14,139 bases of DNA. It comes from an uncultured Fusobacterium sp. Lineage in GTDB: Bacteria > Fusobacteriota > Fusobacteriia > Fusobacteriales > Fusobacteriaceae. The notes beneath the pieces were generated by a model. That model ran no database searches. It had not been told where the DNA came from and was given only the letters and a program-made list of their open reading frames with translations. Below are positions 1 to 7,360 of the stretch, piece by piece. Position 1 is the stretch's first letter, and every line of letters starts with the position of its first letter. The position numbers and the translations under genes are program-made. The DNA is taken from NCBI GenBank assembly GCA_900542625.1, contig UQOH01000053.1, positions 1 to 14,139 on the forward strand, written 5' to 3'.

Positions 1-361
1 TATCAAAGTATATTTTATAAATAATAAAGTATAGAAGTTGAATAAGAATTAATCCAAAAAAGATTTTTAAAGCAATACTTGTTTTTTTATTGATATATAT
101 TTCTACTGAATCCATTAAAAGAAAAATAGAAAAGAAAATAGGAAAAGCTCTAACTGTATTTTGTAAAACTAAAAGAAAAGCAGCGTGAATTAAATCCTCT
201 TTATCCCATAAATCTATACTTTTTTCAATATAGTCATAAATGACAGAAGTTCTATAAAGCAGAAAATTAGGAAGAAGAATACTTATAAAAATCATAAGTA
301 TACCAAATGAAAGTTCTGTCTTATGTATTTTATAATTAAAATCTTTATTTAATATTTTCAT
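1..361 (-). CDS. N-terminal part of a multi-pass membrane protein (partial, runs off left edge)
   Basis: An open frame of 120 codons runs from an ATG (complement of 359-361) to base 1 with no stop, so the C-terminus lies outside the window. An RBS reading GGAGAG (CTCTCC at 367-372 on the plus strand) sits 5 bases before the start, which supports it as a real gene. The product begins MKILNKDFNYK and has three strongly hydrophobic stretches (about residues 17-36, 60-82 and 98-116), the last two being separated by a short polar segment ending INKKTS. Between the first two there is a hydrophilic segment of about 20 residues (VIYDYIEKSIDLWDKEDL) that is probably extracytoplasmic. I do not recognise the family. 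It could be the membrane-sensing half of a histidine kinase or a polytopic enzyme, but nothing visible decides this. It is divergent from the PGA operon and shares its upstream region. Confidence 0.7.
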   Translation of the reverse strand, partial: MKILNKDFNYKIHKTELSFGILMIFISILLPNFLLYRTSVIYDYIEKSIDLWDKEDLIHAAFLLVLQNTVRAFPIFFSIFLLMDSVEIYINKKTSIALKIFFGLILIQLLYFIIYKIYFD

Positions 362-510
362 TTATTCTCTCCAAAGATTAAATATATATTATAAATTAAA
401 ATCTTTTAAATTATTTTAATAATAACATATTTTTAGAAAAAGTTATAGAAAAAAGTTACATAAAAATATTTAGAAGGAAAAAGAGGAAAAAGAGAAATAA
501 AAGTATAAAA

Positions 511-539
511 TTTACAAATTATTTATCTTAAAATATACT
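511..539 (+). promoter_or_regulatory. Probable sigma-70-type promoter of the PGA operon
   Basis: TTTACA at 511-516 (-35) is followed after exactly 17 bases by TATACT at 534-539 (-10). Both match five of six consensus bases with ideal spacing. Transcription would start near 546, giving a leader of about 50 bases before the ATG at 598. No other equally good pair is seen upstream of ggt. It would drive the whole 598-8899 gene row. Confidence 0.6.
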
Positions 540-549
540 ATATAGTATA
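534..549. promoter_or_regulatory. Perfect 16-bp palindrome over the -10 box (candidate operator)
   Basis: The bases TATACTATATAGTATA form a perfect inverted repeat with no spacer. They cover the -10 hexamer of the putative operon promoter and the expected transcription start, where a bound repressor would block initiation. In DNA this AT-rich a 16-bp AT palindrome is partly expected by chance, so the operator role is a guess. Confidence 0.35.
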
Positions 550-597
550 GAATACAAAATAAAAAATTACAAATAGAACAAAAAGGAGGGAAGTTGT

Positions 598-2301
598 ATG
601 TTTTCAATGAAAAAAATTTTTAAATCTAGCAGTTTATTAATTGGATTATTTGTAAGCAGTTTCACTGTTTCAGAAGCAGCTAATCCAGAAAATCTTTATG
701 GAAGAGGAGCTATAGGAAAAAATGGAATAGTAGCAGCTGCTAATCCAGAAGCTTCAAGAATAGGAGTAGAGATAATGAAAAAAGGTGGAAATGCTGTTGA
801 TGCAGCGGTAGCAACAGCTTTTGCCATTAGTGTATTTGAACCGAATGCATCAGGAATAGGTGGTGGAGGTTTCATGCTTATCAGAATGGCGAAAACTGGT
901 AAGACTGTAGTTATTGACTACAGAGAAACAGCTCCTGCAAAAGCTACACCTGATATGTTTGTTTTGGATGAAAATGGAAAAGTTTTAAACAATGAAATAG
1001 TTGAAGGTGGAAAAGCATCAGGAGTTCCTGGTACTGTAGCAGGACTTTTAACTGCATTAGAAAAATATGGTACTATGAAAAGAGAAGATGTAATGGCTCC
1101 AGCAATAAAATATGCAGAAGAGGGAATAGACGTATCAAAAAATCTAGAAGGAATTATTCAAGATAACTATGAAAAACTTGTTAAATTTGATGCAGCAGGA
1201 GAAGTTTATTTAAAGGATGGTCTTCCATATGAAGCAGGAGATAAACTTATAAATAAAGATTTAGCAACTACTCTTAAGAAAATAGCAAAAGAAGGAAAAA
1301 AAGGATTTTATAAAGGAGAGATTCCTCAAAAAATAGCAGCAGAAATTCAAAAACAGGGTGGACTTATGACTGTTGAGGATATTGAAAATTATAAAGTTGA
1401 AGAAAGAGAACCGGTTGAAGGAACATACAGAGGATATAAAATTATATCTTGTCCTCCAGCAAGTTCAGGTGGAACACATATAGTTCAAGTATTAAATATG
1501 ATGGAGAATTATGATGTTAAAGCGTTAGGAGATAATACTCCGGAAAGCTGGCATGTATGGGCAGAAAGTTTTAAACAAGTATTTGCTGACAGAGCTGAAT
1601 ATATGGGAGATACTGCATATGTAAATGTTCCTTTAAAAGGACTTATTTCTAAAGGATATGCAAAAGATTTAGTTGAAAACATTAATTTAGAAAAAGCAAG
1701 TAAAGACATTGAAGCAGGAGATCCAAGTAAATATGAAAGCGGAAGTACAACTCATTTCTCTGTAATGGATAAAGAAGGAAATATGGTTGCAGTAACTCAA
1801 ACTATAAACTACTTCTTTGGTTCAGGAGTAATGGTTCCTGGAACAGGAATTATGATGAATAATGAAATGGATGACTTTGTTCCTCAAAAAAATATGAAGA
1901 ACTCTATCGAAGGAGGAAAAAGACCTCTTAGCAGCATGTCTCCGACATTAGTTCTTGATCCTCAAAACAGACCATTTATGACACTAGGTTCTCCAGGTGC
2001 AACAAGAATTATTCCAGCAGTTGCTCTTACAATTAGTAATGTTATTGATCATGGAATGTCTATACAAGAAGCTATTTCTGCTCCAAGAATTGCACAATTC
2101 CAATCAGGAGCTTTAAATGCAGAAGGAAGAATGTCTCATGAAGCATATAACAAACTAAAAGAAATGGGACATAATGTTGAGCTTAAAGGAAGCTATGATT
2201 TATATTTTGGTGGAGTACAAGGTGTAATGATGGATTATAATACTAAAACTCTTTATGGAGGAGCAGACCCTAGAAGAGATGGGCAAGCAATAGGATTCTA
2301 A
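598..2301 (+). CDS. ggt: Secreted gamma-glutamyltranspeptidase (GGT), lid loop shortened
   Basis: An N-terminal nucleophile hydrolase that transfers or hydrolyses gamma-glutamyl groups from glutathione or poly-gamma-glutamate. The 567-residue precursor has a signal peptide (cleavage about residue 27, SEA-AN), so it acts outside the inner membrane. Family landmarks: DYRETAP with the substrate-binding Arg109; STTHFSV with the autoprocessing/catalytic Thr384, which begins the small subunit; NNEMDDF at 421-427; PLSSMSPT at 443-450; GSPGATR at 464-470 in the oxyanion region, where the usual GG is GA. The stretch between DDF and KRPLSSM is only 13 residues, about ten fewer than I recall for E. coli GGT, implying a missing lid loop and a more open active site. 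AGGAGGG at 584-590 lies 7 bases before ATG 598; the later in-frame ATG at 607 would be too far. First gene of the PGA operon, where in other bacteria a GGT-like CapD or PGA hydrolase occurs. Confidence 0.93.
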   Translation: MFSMKKIFKSSSLLIGLFVSSFTVSEAANPENLYGRGAIGKNGIVAAANPEASRIGVEIMKKGGNAVDAAVATAFAISVFEPNASGIGGGGFMLIRMAKTGKTVVIDYRETAPAKATPDMFVLDENGKVLNNEIVEGGKASGVPGTVAGLLTALEKYGTMKREDVMAPAIKYAEEGIDVSKNLEGIIQDNYEKLVKFDAAGEVYLKDGLPYEAGDKLINKDLATTLKKIAKEGKKGFYKGEIPQKIAAEIQKQGGLMTVEDIENYKVEEREPVEGTYRGYKIISCPPASSGGTHIVQVLNMMENYDVKALGDNTPESWHVWAESFKQVFADRAEYMGDTAYVNVPLKGLISKGYAKDLVENINLEKASKDIEAGDPSKYESGSTTHFSVMDKEGNMVAVTQTINYFFGSGVMVPGTGIMMNNEMDDFVPQKNMKNSIEGGKRPLSSMSPTLVLDPQNRPFMTLGSPGATRIIPAVALTISNVIDHGMSIQEAISAPRIAQFQSGALNAEGRMSHEAYNKLKEMGHNVELKGSYDLYFGGVQGVMMDYNTKTLYGGADPRRDGQAIGF

Positions 2302-2335
2302 AAATAAATTATTAAAATATACAGGAGGAAAAGTA

Positions 2336-2869
2336 ATGAAAAAATTACTAGCAATGGCAACATTTTTATTAGCAACAGCAGCTGCAATGGCAGCAAATTT
2401 TGAAAAACCAATAATGCTTACTTCAATTGGGCAGAGTGCAGATGTACAAATGGTAAAAGCATTATTAAAAAAAGGTGGGTTAGAAGCTGGATTTGATAAA
2501 TCAATTACAGCAGAAAACTTAAAAGATGAAAAAACTCTTATTCTTGCAATAGGTGGAAGTTCTAAAGGTCTTGGAGCAGCAGGAATTAAAGTTGAAGATG
2601 AACTTGACAGAACAACAGCACTTATTGAAGCAGCAAAAGCTAAAGGAGTGAAAATAATAGGAATGCACATTGGAGGAGCAGCAAGAAGAGGAGAATTATC
2701 TGATAAATTTGTATATGCGGCAGCTCCATACGTAGACTATTTAATCGTTGTTGAAGAAGGAAATAAAGATGGTGCATTCACAAAAATGTCTGAGGAAAAA
2801 GGTATTCCAATGGATATAGTTCCAAAAATTACAAGCGCAGTAGAACCTTTAACAAAAGCATTTGAATAA
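2336..2869 (+). CDS. Small secreted protein, DUF6305-like
   Basis: A 177-residue protein with a clear signal peptide (MKKLLAMATFLLATAAAMAA, cleavage about residue 20), so probably periplasmic. The mature part of about 157 residues looks alpha/beta with a nucleotide- or ligand-binding flavour: TLILAIGGSSKGLGAAGIKVEDE at about 67-89 holds a glycine-rich loop, followed by GVKIIGMHIGGAARRG (104-119) and the hydrophobic strand VDYLIVVEEG (133-142). I associate it with the uncharacterised DUF6305 family from memory, which is not proof. It starts 34 bases after ggt with AGGAGGA at 2323-2329. Placed immediately before an orphan TRAP-type permease, it could act as the substrate-binding partner, but it is only about half the size of a DctP binding protein. 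Function is unknown. Confidence 0.8.
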   Translation: MKKLLAMATFLLATAAAMAANFEKPIMLTSIGQSADVQMVKALLKKGGLEAGFDKSITAENLKDEKTLILAIGGSSKGLGAAGIKVEDELDRTTALIEAAKAKGVKIIGMHIGGAARRGELSDKFVYAAAPYVDYLIVVEEGNKDGAFTKMSEEKGIPMDIVPKITSAVEPLTKAFE

Positions 2870-2875
2870 TTTAGT

Positions 2876-2905
2876 TAATAGGGGACACGAAAATGTCCCC
2901 TATTA
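2876..2905 (+). promoter_or_regulatory. Strong intercistronic hairpin between the secreted genes and the permease
   Basis: A perfect 12-bp stem (TAATAGGGGACA at 2876-2887 with TGTCCCCTATTA at 2894-2905) closes a 6-base loop, CGAAAA. The stem is unusually GC-rich for this DNA. It has no run of Ts after it (ATTTAAAAGGAGG follows), so it is a poor Rho-independent terminator. It more likely protects the upstream mRNA 3' end or sets a processing point, so that ggt and the small secreted gene are made in greater amount than the genes downstream. Confidence 0.6.
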
Positions 2906-2926
2906 TTTAAAAGGAGGAAAATAAAT

Positions 2927-4198
2927 ATGTCACTTGAACTTATATTGTTTATAGCTATGGTTACAGTATTTGCTTTAGCATGTTTTGCTGCAAAATTACC
3001 TGTTAGTATAGCTATGGTATTATCATCAATCACAGCAACATTAATTGCTGGACACGGAATACCTGTAAGACACTTAGTGGAAGGAACTTTTGGTTATATA
3101 GATACCATTCTTGTAATAACAACAGCTATGATTTTTATGAAAGTGGTTCAGGAAATTGGAACATTAAATGCTTTAAGTGCGTCAATAATTCAAAAATTTC
3201 ATAAAACACCTTGGCTTTTACTTATTCTTCTAATGTTTATCTCTATGTTTCCAGGTATGATAACAGGATCATCAACAGCATCTGTACTTACAGCAGGTAG
3301 TATAGTTGCTCCTATATTTATGCTTATTGGAATCCCTATGGTAGAAACTGCAACAATTATTTCTTTGGGAGCATTATGTGGTATGATAGCTCCTCCGGTA
3401 AATGTTCCGGCAATGATTATAGGTGGAGGAATAGATATGCCATATGTTGGTTTCACTATTCCATTACTAATTCTTACAATTCCGGTAGCTATATTCTCTG
3501 TTTTATATTTAGGATTAAAATATGTAAAACATATAGATTATGAGTCAATAAAAAAAGATATAGACTTCACAGCAATAGAACAATATGGAATGAAACTTTA
3601 TATCCCAGTTATTTTAGCAATATTTTTAATGACTATGGATAAAGTAGCTCCAAATATATTCGGTCTTGGAATGCCTCTTATTTTTATAATAAGTGCTATC
3701 TCTGGTTTATTCTGTGGAAAAAAAATAAATATTATTAAAGTATCAAAAGAGGCTGTAAACCAAACTCTTCCAGTAATGGGAATACTTATGGGAGTAGGAA
3801 TGTTTATACAAGTAATGACTCTTACAGGAGTGAGAGGATATATTGTTGTAAATAGTTTAAGTCTTCCATCATCATTGATCTATATAGCAATGGCAATAAC
3901 TATTCCTTTATTTGGAGCAGTATCTTCATATGGAGCAGCATCTGTTCTTGGAGTTCCGTTCCTTATGGCGTTCTTATCACAAAACCAAATTATTACAGGA
4001 TCAGCTATATCATTTATTGCTTCACTTGGAGATTTAATGCCTCCTACAGCTCTAGCAGGAATTTTTGCTGCTCAAGTTGTAGGAATGAAAGATTATACAC
4101 CTGTATTGAAGAAAGCAATTGTACCATCAATAATGATTATAATAATTTCTATTGTTGTGATTATTTTCTCTAATCAATTAGGTTCAATCATATATTAA
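2927..4198 (+). CDS. TRAP-type (DctM-like) large permease
   Basis: A 423-residue polytopic inner-membrane protein with about 10-12 hydrophobic segments and the two-fold internal repeat of DctM/ion-transporter proteins. First half: GMITGSSTAS (110-119) and CGMIAPPVNVPA (151-162). Second half: GAVSSYGAASVLGVPF (330-345) and SLGDLMPPTALAG (366-378). These glycine/serine- and double-proline-rich loops resemble the helical hairpins that form the Na+/substrate site in this superfamily. A DctM pump normally works with a DctQ membrane subunit and a DctP binding protein; neither is recognisable here. Instead it is flanked by a small secreted protein and a 48-residue membrane protein. The substrate is likely an organic anion; glutamate or short gamma-glutamyl oligomers is my inference from the operon. 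RBS AAGGAGG at 2911-2917. A DcuC-like assignment cannot be excluded. Confidence 0.83.
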   Translation: MSLELILFIAMVTVFALACFAAKLPVSIAMVLSSITATLIAGHGIPVRHLVEGTFGYIDTILVITTAMIFMKVVQEIGTLNALSASIIQKFHKTPWLLLILLMFISMFPGMITGSSTASVLTAGSIVAPIFMLIGIPMVETATIISLGALCGMIAPPVNVPAMIIGGGIDMPYVGFTIPLLILTIPVAIFSVLYLGLKYVKHIDYESIKKDIDFTAIEQYGMKLYIPVILAIFLMTMDKVAPNIFGLGMPLIFIISAISGLFCGKKINIIKVSKEAVNQTLPVMGILMGVGMFIQVMTLTGVRGYIVVNSLSLPSSLIYIAMAITIPLFGAVSSYGAASVLGVPFLMAFLSQNQIITGSAISFIASLGDLMPPTALAGIFAAQVVGMKDYTPVLKKAIVPSIMIIIISIVVIIFSNQLGSIIY

Positions 4199-4213
4199 GT
4201 GAGGTGAAACAAT

Positions 4214-4360
4214 ATGATGATGTATATATATTTAGCATTGGTTTTATATGTTCTTATAATGGTAATTTTAAATTTATTAGAGGAAAAAGATTTAATGAAA
4301 CAGGTAAATGCTGCCTTAGTAATTATTCCTCTTTTGTTAAGAATATTAAGAATTAAATAG
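4214..4360 (+). CDS. 48-residue membrane microprotein
   Basis: A short ORF encoding 48 residues beginning MMMYIYLALVLYVLIMV. It has one clear transmembrane segment (about 4-21), a charged linker (EEKDLMK, 23-29) and a second amphipathic/hydrophobic stretch (VNAALVIIPLLLRILRIK, 31-48). GAGGTG at 4201-4206 lies 7 bases before the first of three consecutive ATG codons (4214, 4217, 4220), and the ORF fills the gap between the permease stop (4198) and the next gene (4373) almost exactly, which supports its being translated. Two roles are possible: a miniature membrane partner of the permease replacing DctQ, or a CapE/PgsE-like small subunit of the PGA synthase (those are also about 50 residues, but usually lie beside capBCA). 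Sequence alone does not decide. Confidence 0.6.
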   Translation: MMMYIYLALVLYVLIMVILNLLEEKDLMKQVNAALVIIPLLLRILRIK

Positions 4361-4372
4361 GGAGGGAAAGAA

Positions 4373-5500
4373 ATGAAAGGAAACAAAAAAACAGGAATAG
4401 CAATGATTTTTCTTTCTCTGGTTGTTGCATTTCTAGCAGGAAAAGAATTTTTAAAAATGAGAGAACCTGAGCCGATAGTAAAAGGTGAAGGCGTAACATC
4501 AATGATGAAATTAAGCGACTATCTTCCTTCATTAAAAGGAACAACAGGGGATAGTGATGTATATGTATTTCAAGGAAAAGAACCAGGAGGAAGTGTTCTT
4601 GTATTAGGAGGAACTCACGGAAATGAGCCTTCAGGACTTATGGCAGCTGTACTTTTAGTAGAAAATTTAAAAGTTGATAAAGGAACTGTATATGTTCTTC
4701 CAAGAACAAATGGAAGTGGATTTACTCATAATGATCCACAAGAAGGATCTCCACAAAGATTTACTATTAAAACTCCATTTGGAGAAAGATGGTTTAGATA
4801 TGGTTCAAGAGCAACAAACCCTTTAGATCAATGGCCTGATCCAGATGTATATATTCATGCTGCATCAGGACAACAATTATCAGGAAACGAAACAAGAAAT
4901 ATTAACAGAGCATATCCAGGAAGACCAGATGGTACTTATACAGAAAAAATGGCATATGCCATCACAGAAATGATAAGACAGAATAATATTAACATGACAA
5001 TCGACCTTCATGAAGCATCACCGGAATATCCGGTTATTAATGCAATAGTTTCTCATGAAAGAGCTATGCCGATTGCTTCGCAAGTTGTAATGAATTTAGA
5101 ATTTGAAGATATAGCAATTGGGCTAGAACCTTCTCCAGTCTCTCTTAGAGGATTAACTCATAGAGAACTTGGAGATTATACAGATACTTATGCAGTATTA
5201 ATGGAATCTGCCAATGCAGCTCAAGGAAGACTTAGAGGAAAAACAAATGAAGCATTAGTTCTTACAGGAAAAGATCCAAGATATGTTGAAGCTCAAAAAC
5301 TAGGAAGACTATTTGTTCCTTATGATGAAAATGGACATCCATTAGAAGAAAGGGTAGGAAGACACTTGACAGGAATTGTTCAACTTGTTACAGTAATGGG
5401 AGAAAATGAACCTGAAAAAGAGATTGTAATAGAAGGAGTTCCTGCTTACTCAGAATTATTAGAGAATGGAATAGGAAATTATCTTAAAGAAGTAAAATAG
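4373..5500 (+). CDS. Membrane-anchored M14/aspartoacylase-like zinc hydrolase
   Basis: A 375-residue protein of the succinylglutamate desuccinylase/aspartoacylase (M14-type carboxypeptidase) fold. Residues 8-22 form a hydrophobic signal anchor or uncleaved signal peptide, so the enzyme faces the periplasm, unlike cytoplasmic AstE. Zinc ligands visible: GGTHGNE with His82 and Glu85, and DLHEAS with His213. NINRAYPG at 176-183 matches the substrate-binding NR(F/Y)PG element, and LMESAN with Glu278 is the likely catalytic acid/base. A further 95 residues or so follow, perhaps a C-terminal beta domain. RBS GGAGGGA at 4361-4367. Encoded between the transporter and pgsBC and followed by a second enzyme of the same fold. 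Family members cleave N-acyl-aspartate/glutamate or carboxy-terminal residues, so trimming PGA or gamma-glutamyl oligomers is a plausible but untested role. Confidence 0.82.
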   Translation: MKGNKKTGIAMIFLSLVVAFLAGKEFLKMREPEPIVKGEGVTSMMKLSDYLPSLKGTTGDSDVYVFQGKEPGGSVLVLGGTHGNEPSGLMAAVLLVENLKVDKGTVYVLPRTNGSGFTHNDPQEGSPQRFTIKTPFGERWFRYGSRATNPLDQWPDPDVYIHAASGQQLSGNETRNINRAYPGRPDGTYTEKMAYAITEMIRQNNINMTIDLHEASPEYPVINAIVSHERAMPIASQVVMNLEFEDIAIGLEPSPVSLRGLTHRELGDYTDTYAVLMESANAAQGRLRGKTNEALVLTGKDPRYVEAQKLGRLFVPYDENGHPLEERVGRHLTGIVQLVTVMGENEPEKEIVIEGVPAYSELLENGIGNYLKEVK

Positions 5501-5523
5501 TTAAATTTGAGGAGAAAAAAGTG

Positions 5524-6210
5524 ATGAAAAAAGCTTTGTTCATACTTACATGTATATTTGTAAATTGTTATGCAGCAGAAAAAATATCCATGTCAGAAAT
5601 TGATTATTATCTAACAGGAAATAACCCCCCTTTTGTTATGATAATAAGTGGAATACATGGTGACGAAATATCAGGAATAGAGATGACAAAAAAAATTATA
5701 GCTGAATCTAATATCAAAAAATTATCAAAAGATAGTTTTGTAATTATTCCTGAAGCAAATAAAGAAGCTGTAAAACATAATAACAGAACAGAATATTACA
5801 TGGAAGATTTGAACAGAGCTTTTTATTATAAAAGAGATGAAAAAACTTTTAAAATAACAACAGAAATAATAGAAGTAATAAAAAAATATTCGCCAGTTAT
5901 AATACTGGATTTACATGAGTCATATTATAATTATGACGAAAATAAAACCCCTGATTTTTATATTGGAAATACGATCATATTCCAAAATAAAACAACGAAT
6001 AGATATCCTGAGCTCATTTTTGAAATAGTTGAAGAGGGATTTATTCCTCTGGAAGGAGCTCCAAAAGGAAGTTTAAATAAAGAGATTTCAGAAAGATTGA
6101 ATATTCCTGTAATAACTATTGAAACTTCAAGAGAAGACAGTATGAAACAAAGAAAAGAAAAATATAAAAAAATATTAAATATCGTATTAAAATATTTTAA
6201 AATGGAGTAA
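5524..6210 (+). CDS. Small exported M14/aspartoacylase-like zinc hydrolase
   Basis: A 228-residue enzyme of the same fold as its upstream neighbour but short and divergent. The signal peptide is MKKALFILTCIFVNCYA with probable cleavage before AEK. Zinc-site motifs: SGIHGDE with His45 and Glu48, and DLHES with His131; EDLNRAF (94-100) carries the Asn-Arg substrate element and TIETSRE supplies Glu200 as the likely catalytic residue. All the elements of an active enzyme are therefore present despite the small size. The start is ambiguous: GTG at 5521 is directly followed by ATG at 5524; GAGGAG at 5509-5514 suits either, and I prefer the ATG. It overlaps nothing upstream, and pgsB begins 4 bases after its stop, with the RBS of pgsB inside its last codons. 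Base composition is more AT-rich than the first four genes. Probable partner of the upstream hydrolase in cutting gamma-glutamyl material (inference). Confidence 0.8.
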   Translation: MKKALFILTCIFVNCYAAEKISMSEIDYYLTGNNPPFVMIISGIHGDEISGIEMTKKIIAESNIKKLSKDSFVIIPEANKEAVKHNNRTEYYMEDLNRAFYYKRDEKTFKITTEIIEVIKKYSPVIILDLHESYYNYDENKTPDFYIGNTIIFQNKTTNRYPELIFEIVEEGFIPLEGAPKGSLNKEISERLNIPVITIETSREDSMKQRKEKYKKILNIVLKYFKME

Positions 6211-6214
6211 AACT

Positions 6215-7360
6215 ATGGAAAAAATAATAATTTTATTATGTTTCTTATGGATAGGATATCTTATTTATGAAAAAAGAAAAACTGAAAGCAGAAGAAAATC
6301 ATTTAAATATGTGGTTCATGTCAATGGGATAAGAGGAAAATCAACAGTTTCAAGGCTTATTGATGCAGGAATAAGGGCAGGAGGTTATAAAGTATTTACT
6401 AAAACAACCGGCACTTCTCCAAGAACTATTTCTGTGTCAGGAGAAGAAAAAGAAATAAAAAGAAAAGGAAAAGCAAATATAAAAGAACAAATAAAAGCTA
6501 TAAAATGGGCATACAATGATGGTGCTGAAGTTCTTGTGCTTGAATGTATGGCAGTAAAACCAGAGTATCAATACATTTGCGAAAATAAAATACTTCATTC
6601 AGATATAAGTGTAATTACAAACGTAAGAGAGGATCATCTTGATGAGATGGGAAAAACTTTAGATGATATAGCAGAATCATTATCAAATACAATTCCTTCA
6701 AATGGAGCATTTTTTACAAGCGATAAAAAATATTTTGATTTTTTTAAATCAAAAGCAACTGAAAAAAATTCAGAAGCTCATATAAATTTAAATGAAAAAA
6801 ATGAATATTGGGAAATTGATTTTCCAAGTAATGTCGCTTTAGCATTAGAAATATGCAGATATATAGGAATTCCAGAAGAAAAAGCTTTAGAAGGAATGAA
6901 AAATTATAATAAAGATCCAGGTTGTTTAAAAACTTTAATGTATAAAAATAATAAGGAAAATTTTGTTTATTTTGTAAATGCTATGGCTGCTAATGACCCT
7001 AATTCTACTGAAATAATAATAGAAAGAATCTCCAAAAAAAATTATTGGAATAATAAAAGATATCTGCTGATAAATAATAGAGGAGATAGAGTCAGCAGAT
7101 GGGAACAATATATAAAATTTGCAGCTAAAGTCCAAGATAAATTTGATAAGATAATAATTTCAGGGGAAAATAAAGAACTATTTAAGAAATATCTTCTTAA
7201 AGAAAATTTTTCTAAAGAGAAAATAGAAATATTACAAAGTGAAAAATATTTTGATAATATAAACGAAAAGATATTGATAATAGCAGTTGGAAATATTTGT
7301 GGACATGGAAAAAAACTTGTAGATTATTTGGAAGAAAAGGGGGAAAAAATAGATGGCTAA
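6215..7360 (+). CDS. pgsB: Poly-gamma-glutamate synthase PgsB/CapB
   Basis: ATP-dependent amide ligase of the Mur-ligase type that adds glutamate to the growing gamma-linked polymer at the inner face of the membrane. The 381-residue length fits PgsB of Bacillus (about 390). Residues 3-18 form the N-terminal membrane anchor. The ATP-binding loop is NGIRGKSTVSRL (37-48) with Lys42; further conserved blocks are TKTTGTSPR (62-70), LECMAVKPEYQ (109-119), NVREDHLDEMG (136-146), DPGCLKTL (234-241), FVNAMAANDPNST (253-265), NRGDRVSRW (288-296) and AVGNICGHG (357-365). These align closely with Bacillus PgsB as I remember it. GGAG at 6204-6207 is the RBS, inside the end of the previous gene. It overlaps pgsC by 8 bases, suggesting translational coupling with its membrane partner. 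Confidence 0.95.
   Translation: MEKIIILLCFLWIGYLIYEKRKTESRRKSFKYVVHVNGIRGKSTVSRLIDAGIRAGGYKVFTKTTGTSPRTISVSGEEKEIKRKGKANIKEQIKAIKWAYNDGAEVLVLECMAVKPEYQYICENKILHSDISVITNVREDHLDEMGKTLDDIAESLSNTIPSNGAFFTSDKKYFDFFKSKATEKNSEAHINLNEKNEYWEIDFPSNVALALEICRYIGIPEEKALEGMKNYNKDPGCLKTLMYKNNKENFVYFVNAMAANDPNSTEIIIERISKKNYWNNKRYLLINNRGDRVSRWEQYIKFAAKVQDKFDKIIISGENKELFKKYLLKENFSKEKIEILQSEKYFDNINEKILIIAVGNICGHGKKLVDYLEEKGEKIDG

Noticed and set aside
2200..2670. Minus-strand ORF of 156 codons across the ggt end and the next gene
   Set aside because: Antisense shadow of two well-supported plus-strand genes; no RBS and a low-complexity hydrophobic/serine product.
5524..5580. Lipoprotein signal in the small zinc hydrolase (Cys10 or Cys15)
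   Set aside because: The residues before each Cys do not fit a lipobox; CYA-AEK fits ordinary signal peptidase cleavage better.
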